From: Lacticaseibacillus zhaodongensis
GTDB lineage: Bacteria > Bacillota > Bacilli > Lactobacillales > Lactobacillaceae
Length of the DNA stretch: 64,000 nucleotides
Assembly (NCBI RefSeq): GCF_009687905.1
Contig: NZ_BLBG01000001.1
Span: 434,001-498,000, forward strand
Reading direction: 5' to 3'
Numbering within the stretch: position 1 is the stretch's first letter; every line of letters begins with the position of its first letter. Below are positions 51,934-61,478 of the stretch, piece by piece. The notes beneath the pieces are model-generated. The model was not told where the DNA came from. It did not search any database and saw only the letters and a list, made by a program, of their open reading frames with translations. Position numbers and translations under genes: made by a program.

Positions 51934-53100
51934 ATGATTCAACAAGCACTGGGCTATTTTTTTCTAACGGTGGCCAGCACTTTGGGCTTTATCACCGTTT
52001 ATTCGCAAGTTGATACGAGCGCCCGGAAGATTGTTGCGGCCAAGCGAAACCTGAACCCGCTAAACCGTGAGCAACCGGTAATCATTTACATATCTGCACT
52101 ATTAATATTGCTGCGGATTATTGGTGGGGGCTTTGGCGGGCACCTGCTTTGGCTACTTATCAATCTGCAAGTGATTATTTTGGTGTACTCCAACCTGCTA
52201 ATGCCAACTATTCGCGCTTTTGTCATCGTCCAAGCAGTTGCAATTGCCGTGTTTGCATCGACCGGAATGATGAATTGGCTTAACTGGCTGCTCATGTTGG
52301 TTTCGGGGGCAGTAATGTTTGCGGTGCGCTGGTATGGTCCGCATTTTAAAAATGATCAGTATATTTACGTGCTGCCCGCGGGCGTTATCGGGGTGGCCTT
52401 CTGGACAACCGCGGCCGTGCGGTTTCCCCAGATGGTTTCGCCAGGATTCGCAGCGGTAAACGCCCTTAGTTTTATTTGGTCATTTTTTGCGCTGGGCCGT
52501 TATGATCGCGATCAACGTGCAGACCAACGGATTATCGCCCAACTCACGCACGAGACGCAGTACGATGGGTTGACGCGGGTGCGCAACTGGACCACCTTCC
52601 AGCAGGACTTCAATGATAAGTTTAATAGTACTGACCAGTTGGCATTGATTGCGTTTGATATCGATCATTTTAAGTCGATTAACGATACGTACGGCCATCT
52701 TGTCGGCAATCAAGCGCTGATGGTGGTCGTCAGCACTTTGCAAAAGTATCTGCGGGCTGAATACCCCGCTGGGCACGTATATCGCACCGGGGGCGAGGAA
52801 TTTGCTATCATTCTGCCAGACACCGATCGCCAAAGGGCTACGGCAATTGTTTTGGCTTGCGAGGAGCTTTTACGCAGTATGCCAATTCGCTACAGCCAGG
52901 GCGAGTTCCATATGTCGGCATCGTTTGGCCTGGCATTAGCTAGTGGTCACAAAATCGGTGACGCGACTGCGATGTTCAAACGCGCGGATCATTATCTGTA
53001 TCAATCCAAGCGTGCCGGCCGCAATTCCGTCACTATTGAAGGAATCACGATGTCCGCGATGCGTAACCCATCCGCGCACGCAAGCGATGAAGAAGCGTAA
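51934..53100 (+). CDS. Membrane diguanylate cyclase 2 (GGDEF)
   Basis: 388 residues. Six-segment membrane N-terminus (residues about 1-185) and a GGDEF domain with FDIDHFKSINDTYGHLVGNQ, active loop GGEEF (YRTGGEEFAIILPD) and FKRADHYLYQSKRAGRNSV. All catalytic residues are present, so it should synthesise c-di-GMP. The tail of about 20 residues is unconserved. SD GGGGGGACTGTC. Shares layout but little membrane-domain sequence with cyclase 1. Confidence 0.92.
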   Translation: MIQQALGYFFLTVASTLGFITVYSQVDTSARKIVAAKRNLNPLNREQPVIIYISALLILLRIIGGGFGGHLLWLLINLQVIILVYSNLLMPTIRAFVIVQAVAIAVFASTGMMNWLNWLLMLVSGAVMFAVRWYGPHFKNDQYIYVLPAGVIGVAFWTTAAVRFPQMVSPGFAAVNALSFIWSFFALGRYDRDQRADQRIIAQLTHETQYDGLTRVRNWTTFQQDFNDKFNSTDQLALIAFDIDHFKSINDTYGHLVGNQALMVVVSTLQKYLRAEYPAGHVYRTGGEEFAIILPDTDRQRATAIVLACEELLRSMPIRYSQGEFHMSASFGLALASGHKIGDATAMFKRADHYLYQSKRAGRNSVTIEGITMSAMRNPSAHASDEEA

Positions 53101-53151
53101 CGCACCGGCAGTACCTCGCGCCCGCCAACCTGGCCGCCAAATAAATTAGTA

Positions 53152-53179
53152 AGATCGGAAGCTTGGTTCCGGTCTTTTT
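53152..53179 (+). terminator. Terminator after diguanylate cyclase 2
   Basis: GATCGGAA / TTCCGGTC around GCTTGG, then TTTTTG. Confidence 0.82.
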
Positions 53180-53205
53180 GATTGCTTCACACGTAAACGC
53201 AAGCC

Positions 53206-53250
53206 TTGTTTGGTCGCCAAAATGGTGCTAAAGTAATCGCTAGTCGACTA
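53206..53250 (+). promoter_or_regulatory. marR promoter and operator candidate
   Basis: TTGTTT (53206-53211), 17 bp, TAAAGT (53229-53234) with extended TGC. The palindrome TAGTCGACTA (53241-53250) covers the start of transcription and is a natural site for the MarR protein encoded next. Confidence 0.7.
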
Positions 53251-53269
53251 ACGAAAAGGACGTGCTTAA

Positions 53270-53686
53270 ATGACGATTAATTACGGCCGGTTGATCAGAC
53301 TGGCTTCTAACAAGATGGTGCAACAAATGGATGCCTATGCGCGCGATTATGGGCTAACGGGTACCCAAATCTCAATCCTAGATTTTTTGGCTAATGTGAA
53401 GGGCGTCTGCCTGCAACGGGATATTGAGGCGGAATTTAACATCCGCCGGTCCACAGCAACGGTACTGTTGCAGCGAATGCAGGCCCGGGATCTAGTGGTG
53501 CTCGCACGCTTTGCTGGGGATGGTCGGCAAAAGCAGATCAGCTTAACAACGAAGGGTAAACAGTTGCAACTTGCAACTAGCGATTACATTGCGCGCGACC
53601 AACGAGAATTCGTTGCGGCGTTTACGGATGCGGAACGAACAAAGTTTAGTCAGATGCTGCGGTATTGGATCAAGGAGGAGAAGTAA
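53270..53686 (+). CDS. MarR family regulator
   Basis: 138 residues. Winged helix with the MarR pattern: YGLTGTQISILDFLANVKGVCLQRDIEAEFNIRRSTATVLLQRMQARDLV and the wing ARFAGDGRQKQISLTTKG. The ATG of the efflux gene follows its stop directly, so it most likely represses itself and the pump. Confidence 0.93.
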   Translation: MTINYGRLIRLASNKMVQQMDAYARDYGLTGTQISILDFLANVKGVCLQRDIEAEFNIRRSTATVLLQRMQARDLVVLARFAGDGRQKQISLTTKGKQLQLATSDYIARDQREFVAAFTDAERTKFSQMLRYWIKEEK

Positions 53687-55072
53687 ATGACGACGGACCG
53701 GATTGAAAAACGGGTGGTCGGGGCAATCTTTGCCACGGGCCTGTTATCCTTTAGTGGCGTGATCGTGGAGACGGCGATGAACATCACCTTTCCAACCGTG
53801 ATGCGGGAGTTCAACGTGACCACCAGCACGGTGCAGTGGCTGACGACCCTGTACTTGTTAATTGTGGCCACGGTCATTCCTTTGTCGGCGTTTTTGAAGC
53901 GGACGTTCAAAATGCGGCGGCTCTTCATCACCGCTAATTTGCTGTTCATCTTAGGTCTGGTTCTGGATGGTAGCGCACCAGCCTTTTGGGTCTTGCTCCT
54001 TGGTCGTGCCGTTCAGGGACTGGGGACAGGCATTGCTTTACCACTGATGTTTAACATCATTTTGGAGCAAGTGCCGCAGTCCAAAATTGGGACGATGATG
54101 GGGGTTGGAACCCTGATCACCGGGATTGCGCCGGCGATTGGGCCCACGTTTGGCGGGTTAGTAACTACTTTTCTGAGCTGGCGGTACATCTTCGTGTTCT
54201 TATTGCCGGTGCTTATAATTTCCTTTGTGTTGGGTGTCCGCTGTATCCAGCAGAAGGAGGCTTTACAGCAGGGCAAACTGGATGTTAGCGGGGTGCTGCT
54301 ACTCATCGTGACTTTCGCCGGCCTGATTTTTGGAGTCAGTGAAATTAGTTCCGGGAGCATTGCACCAGCGCTAGTCTGGGTCGCCATTGTTGTGGGCTTA
54401 CTCGCGTTGCTGCTTTTTGTGCGGCGGTCACGGCACCAGAAACGGCCGATTCTCGATCTGTCGCCGTTCGGAACCACCAGCTTTTCGCAGCGGGCGCTGG
54501 CGTTCGTGATGTTTCAGATGCTGGCGTTAGGCTTGTCCTTTGTCTTGCCGAATTATCTGCAATTAGTTAATGGGGCGACTGCCTTGCAGGCGGGATTGAT
54601 TGTCCTTCCGGGTGCCGCATTGGGTGCTGCGCTCGCGCCAATTAGTGGTCGCCTCTACGACCACATGGGCCCGCGGCGGCCAATTCTGGTCGGGGCCAGC
54701 ATCGTTTTGCTCGGCATGTTCGCGTTTGCGCTGCTGCCCATGCCGCTCAGTAATGCCGAGATAATTTGCTGTTACCTGGTTTTCATGTTGGGGATCGGTT
54801 TGGCATTTGGGAATATTCTGACCGATGCGCTAGGCCAATTATCCGCGCTACAGCAAGCTGACGGGAACGCCATTATGAATACCATCCAGCAGTTTGCCGC
54901 CGCACTCGGGACCGCAGTTTCCTCCGCACTAGTCGCGAGCGGGCAAAATGGCCGCTCGCAAATTGATGGCACCGCTTTGGGCAGTCGGTGGGCATTATGG
55001 CTGTTGCTTGGGTTCAGCATCATCGCCTGGTTGATTTTGCTGCGGGCATTGCGGCAGCATAACAAGGCCTAG
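53687..55072 (+). CDS. MFS drug efflux transporter (DHA2, EmrB/QacA type)
   Basis: 461 residues with about 14 hydrophobic segments. DHA2 signatures: VIVETAMNITFPTVMREF in TM1, GRAVQGLGTGIALPLMFNII, and antiporter motif C ITGIAPAIGPTFGGLV in TM5. Uses the proton gradient to expel hydrophobic drugs or cations; substrate not predictable. Second gene of the marR operon. Confidence 0.94.
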   Translation: MTTDRIEKRVVGAIFATGLLSFSGVIVETAMNITFPTVMREFNVTTSTVQWLTTLYLLIVATVIPLSAFLKRTFKMRRLFITANLLFILGLVLDGSAPAFWVLLLGRAVQGLGTGIALPLMFNIILEQVPQSKIGTMMGVGTLITGIAPAIGPTFGGLVTTFLSWRYIFVFLLPVLIISFVLGVRCIQQKEALQQGKLDVSGVLLLIVTFAGLIFGVSEISSGSIAPALVWVAIVVGLLALLLFVRRSRHQKRPILDLSPFGTTSFSQRALAFVMFQMLALGLSFVLPNYLQLVNGATALQAGLIVLPGAALGAALAPISGRLYDHMGPRRPILVGASIVLLGMFAFALLPMPLSNAEIICCYLVFMLGIGLAFGNILTDALGQLSALQQADGNAIMNTIQQFAAALGTAVSSALVASGQNGRSQIDGTALGSRWALWLLLGFSIIAWLILLRALRQHNKA

Positions 55073-55103
55073 AGTAGTCTTTTGTGCAGGATATTAGATG
55101 ACA

Positions 55104-55142
55104 AACAGGCCCGCTCCGAATTAATTTCGGGGCGGGCCTGTT
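55104..55142. terminator. Terminator between MFS and DUF2798 genes
   Basis: AACAGGCCCGC-CCGAA / TTCGG-GCGGGCCTGTT around a short AT loop; the flanking T-runs are poor, so strength is uncertain. Confidence 0.7.
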
Positions 55143-55184
55143 GCTTGTTACGCAGATCGATTTAATTTATTGGTGTAGTCGGTA

Positions 55185-55667
55185 TTAGTCAGGATCGATG
55201 ACGTTACCGCGGTTTTGGAATGCTGCTAGAGCTGCACGGGCGATTGGGCCGACAATCAGTAGCTGCAGTGGCAAAGCCATGAATAAGTTGAAGATCCAGG
55301 TGTGTAAATAGGTCAGGACAATGTTGCCACCGAAGTTAGCGGTGACGATGATGCCAAACGCAGACATCAAGGTGACCATGCCGGCAACCATCAGTACTGA
55401 GATCCAAATGCCGATGATGGCGGGCTTTTGTTCCATTTCAGGCTTGAAGATGTGGTTGAAGAAAATCTTCTTTGCGGTTGGGCCAACCAAGCCGAGGTCA
55501 AGGACCAAGGCGATTGCAAGCGCCAGTGGGTAACCCTTGAGCACTTCGAGAACGTAACCAGCGCTGAAACCATCACTCATGGCGACGTTGTAACCCGCCA
55601 TGACGAAAACCATCAGGCCGGCCATGATGAGACTGAAAAATACTTCTTCTTTAAAATTCTTAGGCAC
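55185..55667 (-). CDS. DUF2798 membrane protein
   Basis: 160 residues, four membrane segments forming two similar halves, each starting with a helix like FFSLIMAGLMVFVMAGYNVAM and PAIIGIWISVLMVAGMVTLMS. Matches DUF2798, function unknown. SD AGGAGTTTTATC before ATG 55667. Converges with the MFS gene. Confidence 0.85.
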   Translation of the reverse strand: MPKNFKEEVFFSLIMAGLMVFVMAGYNVAMSDGFSAGYVLEVLKGYPLALAIALVLDLGLVGPTAKKIFFNHIFKPEMEQKPAIIGIWISVLMVAGMVTLMSAFGIIVTANFGGNIVLTYLHTWIFNLFMALPLQLLIVGPIARAALAAFQNRGNVIDPD

Positions 55668-55833
55668 AGATAAAACTCCTTGGTTGCAAGCATAGAATTT
55701 TGGGAGGTAGAGTCAGCGCGTTGCGCCTATACGGAACCAATTGACAAAGTTGTCGCTCACAGCAGGTCTTAACCATACCAGACTTTTGCAAACAGCGTAA
55801 GCACTATTTTCAGAAAATGAAAATTAGCACTAA

Positions 55834-56054
55834 TTATTTGCTCTTCTTTTCGTCAACCAGGATTGTTCCGGCAGGGGGATTCTGATTGAGTGCACCGACG
55901 ACGGGGTACGGCTGGTATGGGGCTTCAAGAGCAGCAACGTCGTCAGGAGTGAGGGTCACTTCTTGCGCCGCAACCGCCTCCCGCAGGTGCTTCTCCTTGG
56001 TGGCACCGACAATTGGCGCCGCCACGCCCTTCGCCCAAGTTTGGTTTTCTTCAT
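55834..56054 (-). pseudogene. Aldo/keto reductase, internally deleted
   Basis: A good SD (AAGGAGGAAATAAGTA) leads to ATG 56054 and MKKTKLG, the usual start of aldo/keto reductases, but the frame then moves directly to the C-terminal end in another frame: WAKGVAAPIVGATKEKHL, LTPDDVAALEAPYQPYPV and NQNPPAGTILVDEK. About 250 middle codons, with the catalytic Tyr and Lys, are gone. A different open frame (from 56151) reads through the junction to the tail, but has no RBS. Confidence 0.75.
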
Positions 56055-56400
56055 TACTTATTTCCTCCTTCTTCGTTGCTGGCAGGTCGGCAATGAGGCC
56101 ATCGTTAATGCCGAACTTGTTGTTCATGTTACCAATGGTTAAGCCATTCATTTTGTCACCGATTTCTTACACATGCTGAGTATAGCAGTTGGCGTGGGTT
56201 CCATGTCTACGCTGGCTGTCAATTGTTTTTCACCGCAATTAAGTCGGTTTTCGACCGATAAATTGCTTTTGTGACTAGCGGCTGGCGGTAAAATGCTTTA
56301 GGCTGATAAAAGGAAGAGTGTGTTTGCACGTTGTTGTCTCAGCAGCGTCAAGATTAGTGACTTAACTCGTTATAATAGCTAAAAGGAGTTTTTAAAAAAT

Positions 56401-57255
56401 ATGGCAAATATCCAATGGTTCCCTGGCCACATGCAAAAGGCGCGGCGTGAAGTCGCTGAACGTATCAAGCAGGTTGACATCGTTCTGGAAGTAGTTGATG
56501 CCCGGGTCCCTGAGTCTTCCCGCAACCCAATGCTGCTGGAAATGCTGCAGCAAAAGCCCCGGATCTCAATCCTGAACAAGGCGGATCTGGCCGACCCGAA
56601 GCGGACCAAGCTCTGGCTGGATGAGTATGCGAATGGGGAGCAGTCTGCCCTGGCAATTGATGCGCAGCACGCGCGTCAGTTGCAGCAGATCCCCCAAATG
56701 GCTGAGCGGATGCTCGCTGAAAAACTGGACCGGAAGCGCGCCAAAGGGATTCGTAACCCCCACGTCCGCGCGATGTGTATCGGCATCCCCAATGTTGGTA
56801 AGTCGACAATTCTAAACCGCCTCGTGCGCAAAAATATTGCTGTGACGGGCAACCGGCCCGGCGTCACCAAAAATCAGCAGTGGCTTAAAACTAGTGGCAA
56901 CCTTGAACTGCTCGATACTCCCGGTATTCTCTGGCCTAAGTTTGACGACCAAATCATAGGTAAGCGCTTGGCCCTGACTGGTGCCATTGCGGATAGCGTC
57001 TTTACTGACGATGAAGTCGCACTCTGGGGGCTGGAATACTTCCAAGCCAACTATCCGGAACGCTTGGTCAAACATTACCACCTCACTGATGAAGAGTTGG
57101 TCATGGCTCCTAGCGACCTGATGATCCGGCTGACGGAGAAGTTCACTTACGGCACGGAATACGATCGGGCCGCCAACCGCTTCATCAATGACGTGCGGAA
57201 GGGTGAGCTAGGTCGCTATACCCTCGAAGTGCCTGGAGATAAGGTCAGTGAGTAG
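56401..57255 (+). CDS. rbgA: Ribosome biogenesis GTPase RbgA (YlqF)
   Basis: 284 residues. Circularly permuted GTPase for late 50S assembly. Order of motifs G4-G1-G3: NKADL at about residue 59, GIPNVGKST at 128-136 and DTPGILWP at about 174. Starts [14 protein letters not shown], the conserved RbgA N-terminus. SD AAAGGAG. First gene of rbgA-rnhB-dprA-topA, the order seen in Bacillus. Confidence 0.96.
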   Translation: MANIQWFPGHMQKARREVAERIKQVDIVLEVVDARVPESSRNPMLLEMLQQKPRISILNKADLADPKRTKLWLDEYANGEQSALAIDAQHARQLQQIPQMAERMLAEKLDRKRAKGIRNPHVRAMCIGIPNVGKSTILNRLVRKNIAVTGNRPGVTKNQQWLKTSGNLELLDTPGILWPKFDDQIIGKRLALTGAIADSVFTDDEVALWGLEYFQANYPERLVKHYHLTDEELVMAPSDLMIRLTEKFTYGTEYDRAANRFINDVRKGELGRYTLEVPGDKVSE

Positions 57256-58003
57256 TCTTAAGGAACTGAAGGCCCAGTTAGCCGCGCCAAACGTTTCCGC
57301 AGAGTTGCTGACAGCCTTGCGTAGTGATCAGCGGGCAGGTGCACAGCAGTTGCTCAAAAGTTATGAACACCGGCAGCAGCAGCTGTTTGCGCAGCGACAA
57401 ATGCTCGAGCAGCACAAACGCCTCGAGCGCGGATTGTGGCCAAATTACCGCCACATTGCCGGAATTGATGAAGTGGGACGGGGGCCACTCGCTGGCCCTG
57501 TCGTGACCGCGGCCGTCATCATTGATCCAGATTTTCCCGTGCCCGTTAACGATAGTAAGCAGCTGACCGCACACCGACGCGCGGAGTTGTTCGGCCAGAT
57601 TATTAGTCAGGCGCGCGCCGTTGCAATTGGCGTGCGGGACAATGTGGCGATCGACCGAGAAAATATTTATCACGCCACCGAGCTGGCGATGGCCGATGCC
57701 GTCAATAACCTGCGTGTGCGGCCGGACTACCTGCTCGTTGACGCGATGACGGTACCTTTGGCTATTCCCCAGAGTAAACTGATCAAGGGGGATGCCCGCA
57801 GTGCCAGTATTGGTGCTGCCAGCATCGTTGCGAAAGTTATCCGGGATCAACTGATGTGTATGTATGCACAAATCTATCCTGAGTACGACTGGGAAGACAA
57901 TATGGGTTATGGGACCGCAAAACATCTTGCCGGCATTGCTAAGTACGGCATCACTCCCATACATCGGCGTAGTTTCGCTCCGGTTCGGGACGCAATCAAG
58001 TAA
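57248..58003 (+). CDS. rnhB: Ribonuclease HII
   Basis: 251 residues. Removes ribonucleotides from DNA. GTG start overlapping rbgA by 8 bases. N-terminal helical extension of about 70 residues as in Bacillus RNase HII, then the active-site acids in [15 protein letters not shown] (Asp and Glu), LVDAMTVP (Asp) and a C-terminal [14 protein letters not shown]. Confidence 0.96.
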   Translation: MSSLKELKAQLAAPNVSAELLTALRSDQRAGAQQLLKSYEHRQQQLFAQRQMLEQHKRLERGLWPNYRHIAGIDEVGRGPLAGPVVTAAVIIDPDFPVPVNDSKQLTAHRRAELFGQIISQARAVAIGVRDNVAIDRENIYHATELAMADAVNNLRVRPDYLLVDAMTVPLAIPQSKLIKGDARSASIGAASIVAKVIRDQLMCMYAQIYPEYDWEDNMGYGTAKHLAGIAKYGITPIHRRSFAPVRDAIK

Positions 58004-58052
58004 AAAACTATTTAAATCGCGAAATCTACAGTAAACCTTTAAGGAGGTCGAC

Positions 58053-58904
58053 ATGGAGATTCGCGATTTTTTGTTATTAGTTCATCTCAGCACGGGGGCT
58101 AGCCCCACGATTGCACGGCGAGTCATGCGGCTACTGGCGGAAGGCAAGGAGCCCGAGATTAGTACCCTCAAGGAGGCGGTGGGGGCGAAGAACCAGTTGA
58201 AGCTCGCGCGTTTTATTGATGATGGCGAGCAGATGGCTACGTGGCGGCGGCTCGCCGGTAAGCAATTTCTCTGCTGCACAGATGCCGAATACCCCGAACG
58301 ACTGCGGAACATGGATCAACCTCCGCTCGTGTTATTTTGGGAGGGTGATTTAAACTTACTTAAGCGCTGCGGATTGGCCGTGGTGGGGGCACGTGCTGCC
58401 GGCGATTACACCCAGACGGCCCTTAACAAGTTGTTGCCGCACCTGGCGCCTGACGTTTGTATTATCTCCGGTTTGGCGAAGGGGGCCGATGCGTGTGCCC
58501 ACAGATGTGCCTTAGCGTGCGGACTCGCCCCAATTGCGGTGATTGCGACGGGCTTGGATCAGGTTTATCCATACGCTAACGCTGGTCTCCAGAAACAAAT
58601 AGTTGAAAAAGGTTTACTGATTTCTGAGTACCCATCAGGCACGAAAGCCTTACCTTACCGTTTCATTGCTCGGAATCGGATCATTGCGGGTTTGGCACAC
58701 GGGCTCCTTGTTACGGAGGCTGCACACCACAGCGGCAGTCTCATCACGGCCACGATGGCGCTAGACGCTGGGCGCAACGTCTTCGCACTACCGAATCGGA
58801 TCGACGCACCGCTCGGAATCGGGACTAACGAAATTATTCAAAATGGGGCCGCAGTCGCTCTGTCCGGGGCGGATATTAATGCTGAACTAAAATATTTTGC
58901 CTAG
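58053..58904 (+). CDS. dprA: DNA-processing protein DprA
   Basis: 283 residues. Loads RecA on incoming single-stranded DNA during transformation. Rossmann-like core with [64 protein letters not shown] and [13 protein letters not shown]-terminal SAM-like part is short; no C-terminal winged helix. SD AAGGAGGTCGAC. Competence genes are not otherwise seen here. Confidence 0.95.
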   Translation: MEIRDFLLLVHLSTGASPTIARRVMRLLAEGKEPEISTLKEAVGAKNQLKLARFIDDGEQMATWRRLAGKQFLCCTDAEYPERLRNMDQPPLVLFWEGDLNLLKRCGLAVVGARAAGDYTQTALNKLLPHLAPDVCIISGLAKGADACAHRCALACGLAPIAVIATGLDQVYPYANAGLQKQIVEKGLLISEYPSGTKALPYRFIARNRIIAGLAHGLLVTEAAHHSGSLITATMALDAGRNVFALPNRIDAPLGIGTNEIIQNGAAVALSGADINAELKYFA

Positions 58905-58980
58905 AATATTTGACAGTTTGCCGTTTCTACTATTAAGATGGGCTTTGATTTTGTGCCGCAAAAATGAAAGGAGGGCGACC

Positions 58981-61062
58981 ATGCCAGCCAAAAATTTGGT
59001 CATCGTGGAATCCCCTGCCAAAGCGAAGACAATTGAGAAGTATTTGGGCCGTAATTACAAGGTAATTGCGAGCCTCGGTCACATCCGGGATCTGCCAAAG
59101 AGCCAGATGGGGATCGATATTGAGCATGATTACGAGCCAAAGTACATTTCCATTCGGGGTAAGGGTGACGTTATCAAGGAATTGAAGCGTGCCGCAAGTA
59201 AGGCGGAGCATATCTACCTCGCAGCTGACCCGGACCGTGAAGGTGAAGCAATCGCTTGGCACGTTAGTCACATCCTCAATCTGGACACCAAGGGCAAAAA
59301 CCGGGTCGTGTTCAACGAAATTACTAAGGACGCCGTGAAGAATGCGTTCAAGAGCCCGCGCAGTATCGACATGAATCTTGTCGACGCGCAACAAGCTCGG
59401 CGCATTTTGGACCGCTTGGTGGGATATTCCATCAGCCCCTTGCTCTGGAAGAAGGTCAAGAAAGGCCTGTCTGCTGGGCGGGTACAAAGTGTTGCCCTCA
59501 AACTGATTATTGATCGTGAAAACGAAATTAACGCATTTAAACCCGAAGAGTACTGGAGCATTGACGCCAGTTTCAAGAAAGGGCGCGGGAAGGCCTTTCC
59601 TGGCTCATTCTATGGTTTTGACGGTAAGAAGCAGCCGCTTGCTAATGTTGAGGCCGTGCAGAAGGTGCTCGCCAGAGTCGACAAGAAGGACCCATTCACC
59701 GTCACGAGCGTCGTGAAGAAAGAACGTAAGCGGTTCCCAGCCCCGCCATTTACTACCAGCTCGCTGCAGCAAGAAGCTAACCGGAAGCTGAATTTCCGGA
59801 CCCGCAAGACAATGATGCTTGCCCAGCAGCTGTATGAAGGTATCAACCTCGGCGGTAAGCAGGGTACGGTCGGGCTCATCACTTACATGCGAACCGACAG
59901 TACCCGCGTTAGCAGTGTTGCCAAGGCGGAAACGTCTAAGTTTATCCACGAACAGTACGGCGAACAGTTTGCTGCCGTCAAGATTCGTCAAGGCAAAATG
60001 CAAGAGGGTGCGCAGGACGCCCACGAAGCGATCCGGCCGTCCTCGACCATGCGTACTCCGGAGAGCCTGAAGAGTGTTCTGGACCGTGACCAGATGCGGC
60101 TTTACCAGCTGATTTGGTCCCGCTTTGTCGCCAGTGAAATGACGCCTGCCGTTGTTGACACGGTTCGGGTCTCCATGGAACAAAATGGGGTTCAGTTCCG
60201 GGCTAACGGTAGTCACACCAAGTTCGCCGGCTTTACCAAGCTCTATGTTTCTTCCCGTGAAACCAATGATGCCGACAAGGAATTGCCGGATCTTGAAGAG
60301 GGCGATCAGGTTATCATGAGCAAGACCGACCCTGCCCAGCACTTCACCCAGCCACCAGCTCGTTATTCTGAAGCTAACTTGGTCAAGGCACTTGAAGAAA
60401 ACGGTGTTGGCCGGCCCTCTACCTACGCGCCAACCATCGAAACGATTCAGAAGCGTTATTACGTGAAGCTGACCGCCCGGCGGTTTGAACCGACTGAGCT
60501 CGGTGAAATTGTTAATAGCCTAATTGTTGAATTCTTCCCCGACATCGTGGACATCAAGTTCACGGCGACGGTTGAAGGCGAGCTGGATGACATTGAAGCT
60601 GGTAAGAACAACTGGGTCCAAGTTATCGACAGTTTCTACAAGCCGTTCTCAAAGGAACTTGCTTCCGCCGAGGAGGGCATGGCCAAGGTACAGCTCAAAG
60701 ATGAACCAGCTGGTTTCGACTGTGACGTCTGTGGTGCACCGATGCTGATCAAGATGGGCCGTTACGGCAAGTTTTACGCCTGCTCACGCTTCCCTGATTG
60801 TCGCAACACGAAGGCAATTGTCAAGGAAATCGGTGTCGTTTGCCCTAAGTGTGGCAAAGGCCAGATTGTCGAGCGCAAGAGCAAACGGAACCGGACTTTC
60901 TATGGTTGCTCCCGCTACCCAGATTGTGACTTCGTATCTTGGGACAAGCCAGTGGGCCGTAATTGTCCAGTCTGCCAGCACTTCCTCGTCGAGAAGCGCA
61001 GCAAGGCCGGCGTCCAGGTCGTTTGCCCGAACGGGGATTACGACGAGAAGATCCAGAAGTAA
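58981..61062 (+). CDS. topA: DNA topoisomerase I
   Basis: 693 residues from ATG 58981 after GAAAGGAGGG; the open frame runs back into dprA. Relaxes negative supercoils. Toprim domain ([31 protein letters not shown]), active-site Tyr302 in [10 protein letters not shown] and DAHEAIRP. Three C-terminal zinc-ribbon-like repeats: CDVC..CSRFPDC, CPKC..CSRYPDC and CPVC with only a single further Cys, so the third is degenerate. The stop is two bases from repeat copy D. Confidence 0.97.
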   Translation: MPAKNLVIVESPAKAKTIEKYLGRNYKVIASLGHIRDLPKSQMGIDIEHDYEPKYISIRGKGDVIKELKRAASKAEHIYLAADPDREGEAIAWHVSHILNLDTKGKNRVVFNEITKDAVKNAFKSPRSIDMNLVDAQQARRILDRLVGYSISPLLWKKVKKGLSAGRVQSVALKLIIDRENEINAFKPEEYWSIDASFKKGRGKAFPGSFYGFDGKKQPLANVEAVQKVLARVDKKDPFTVTSVVKKERKRFPAPPFTTSSLQQEANRKLNFRTRKTMMLAQQLYEGINLGGKQGTVGLITYMRTDSTRVSSVAKAETSKFIHEQYGEQFAAVKIRQGKMQEGAQDAHEAIRPSSTMRTPESLKSVLDRDQMRLYQLIWSRFVASEMTPAVVDTVRVSMEQNGVQFRANGSHTKFAGFTKLYVSSRETNDADKELPDLEEGDQVIMSKTDPAQHFTQPPARYSEANLVKALEENGVGRPSTYAPTIETIQKRYYVKLTARRFEPTELGEIVNSLIVEFFPDIVDIKFTATVEGELDDIEAGKNNWVQVIDSFYKPFSKELASAEEGMAKVQLKDEPAGFDCDVCGAPMLIKMGRYGKFYACSRFPDCRNTKAIVKEIGVVCPKCGKGQIVERKSKRNRTFYGCSRYPDCDFVSWDKPVGRNCPVCQHFLVEKRSKAGVQVVCPNGDYDEKIQK

Positions 61063-61063
61063 T

Positions 61064-61182
61064 ACAGAGCGGAGCGGGACGATTTGAAGTTGAGCATTTG
61101 CGTACTCTGGAAGAAATGCCGGTCTTTGGCATTACTACCAGAGTTTGCAAAGCGCAGGCTTCAGTCCCGCGCAGCTCGACTA
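61064..61182 (+). repeat. 118-bp palindromic repeat, copy D
   Basis: Starts ACAGAGCGGAGCGGGAC two bases after topA and ends GTCCCGCGCAGCTCGACTA. Central ACTCTGGAAGAAATGCC / GGCATTACTACCAGAGT around GGTCTTT. Stem bases GGGAC/GTCCC differ from copy E but pair. Confidence 0.9.
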
Positions 61183-61186
61183 ATAA

Positions 61187-61305
61187 ACAGAGCGGAGGGA
61201 GGCGTTCAGAAGCTGAGGACTAACGGACTTTTGGAAAAATGCCGGGTTTTGGCATTATTCCAAAAGTTGGTTAGCCGCAAGCTTCTGCCTCCCGCAGCTC
61301 GACTA
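61187..61305 (+). repeat. 118-bp palindromic repeat, copy E
   Basis: Starts ACAGAGCGGAGGGAGGC and ends GCCTCCCGCAGCTCGACTA; AGAAGCT / AGCTTCT, GGACTAAC / GTTAGCC, ACTTTTGGAA / TTCCAAAAGT and the apical ATGCCGGGTTTTGGCAT. The most regular copy; four bases after copy D. Confidence 0.92.
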
Positions 61306-61330
61306 GATAGCAAAAAACGTAACCTCGAAG

Positions 61331-61372
61331 ATAGAGACTCGCAGCTGCCGCTGCCTGGTCTCTATTTTTTTC
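61331..61372 (+). terminator. Terminator after topA and repeats
   Basis: ATAGAGAC-GCAGC / GCTGC-GTCTCTAT followed by TTTTTTT. Confidence 0.9.
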
Positions 61373-61478
61373 AGTGCAAATAGGAATTAGCGAATTGCAC
61401 CAGGACGCGCCAATTTTGTGGCCAAAGAAAGCGCATCCGTCCTGATTGTGATATTCTTATTCTATGGGAGGTGAGCAT

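Noticed and set aside
56055-56151. Upstream in-frame extension giving a 105-residue protein ending in the aldo/keto reductase tail
   Set aside because: No RBS for its ATG and no resemblance in the N-terminal part; the true start with an SD lies at 56054 in another frame.
61064-61305. CRISPR array or simple tandem repeat
   Set aside because: Only two units, no short conserved repeat with unique spacers, and each unit is itself a palindrome that occurs singly elsewhere.
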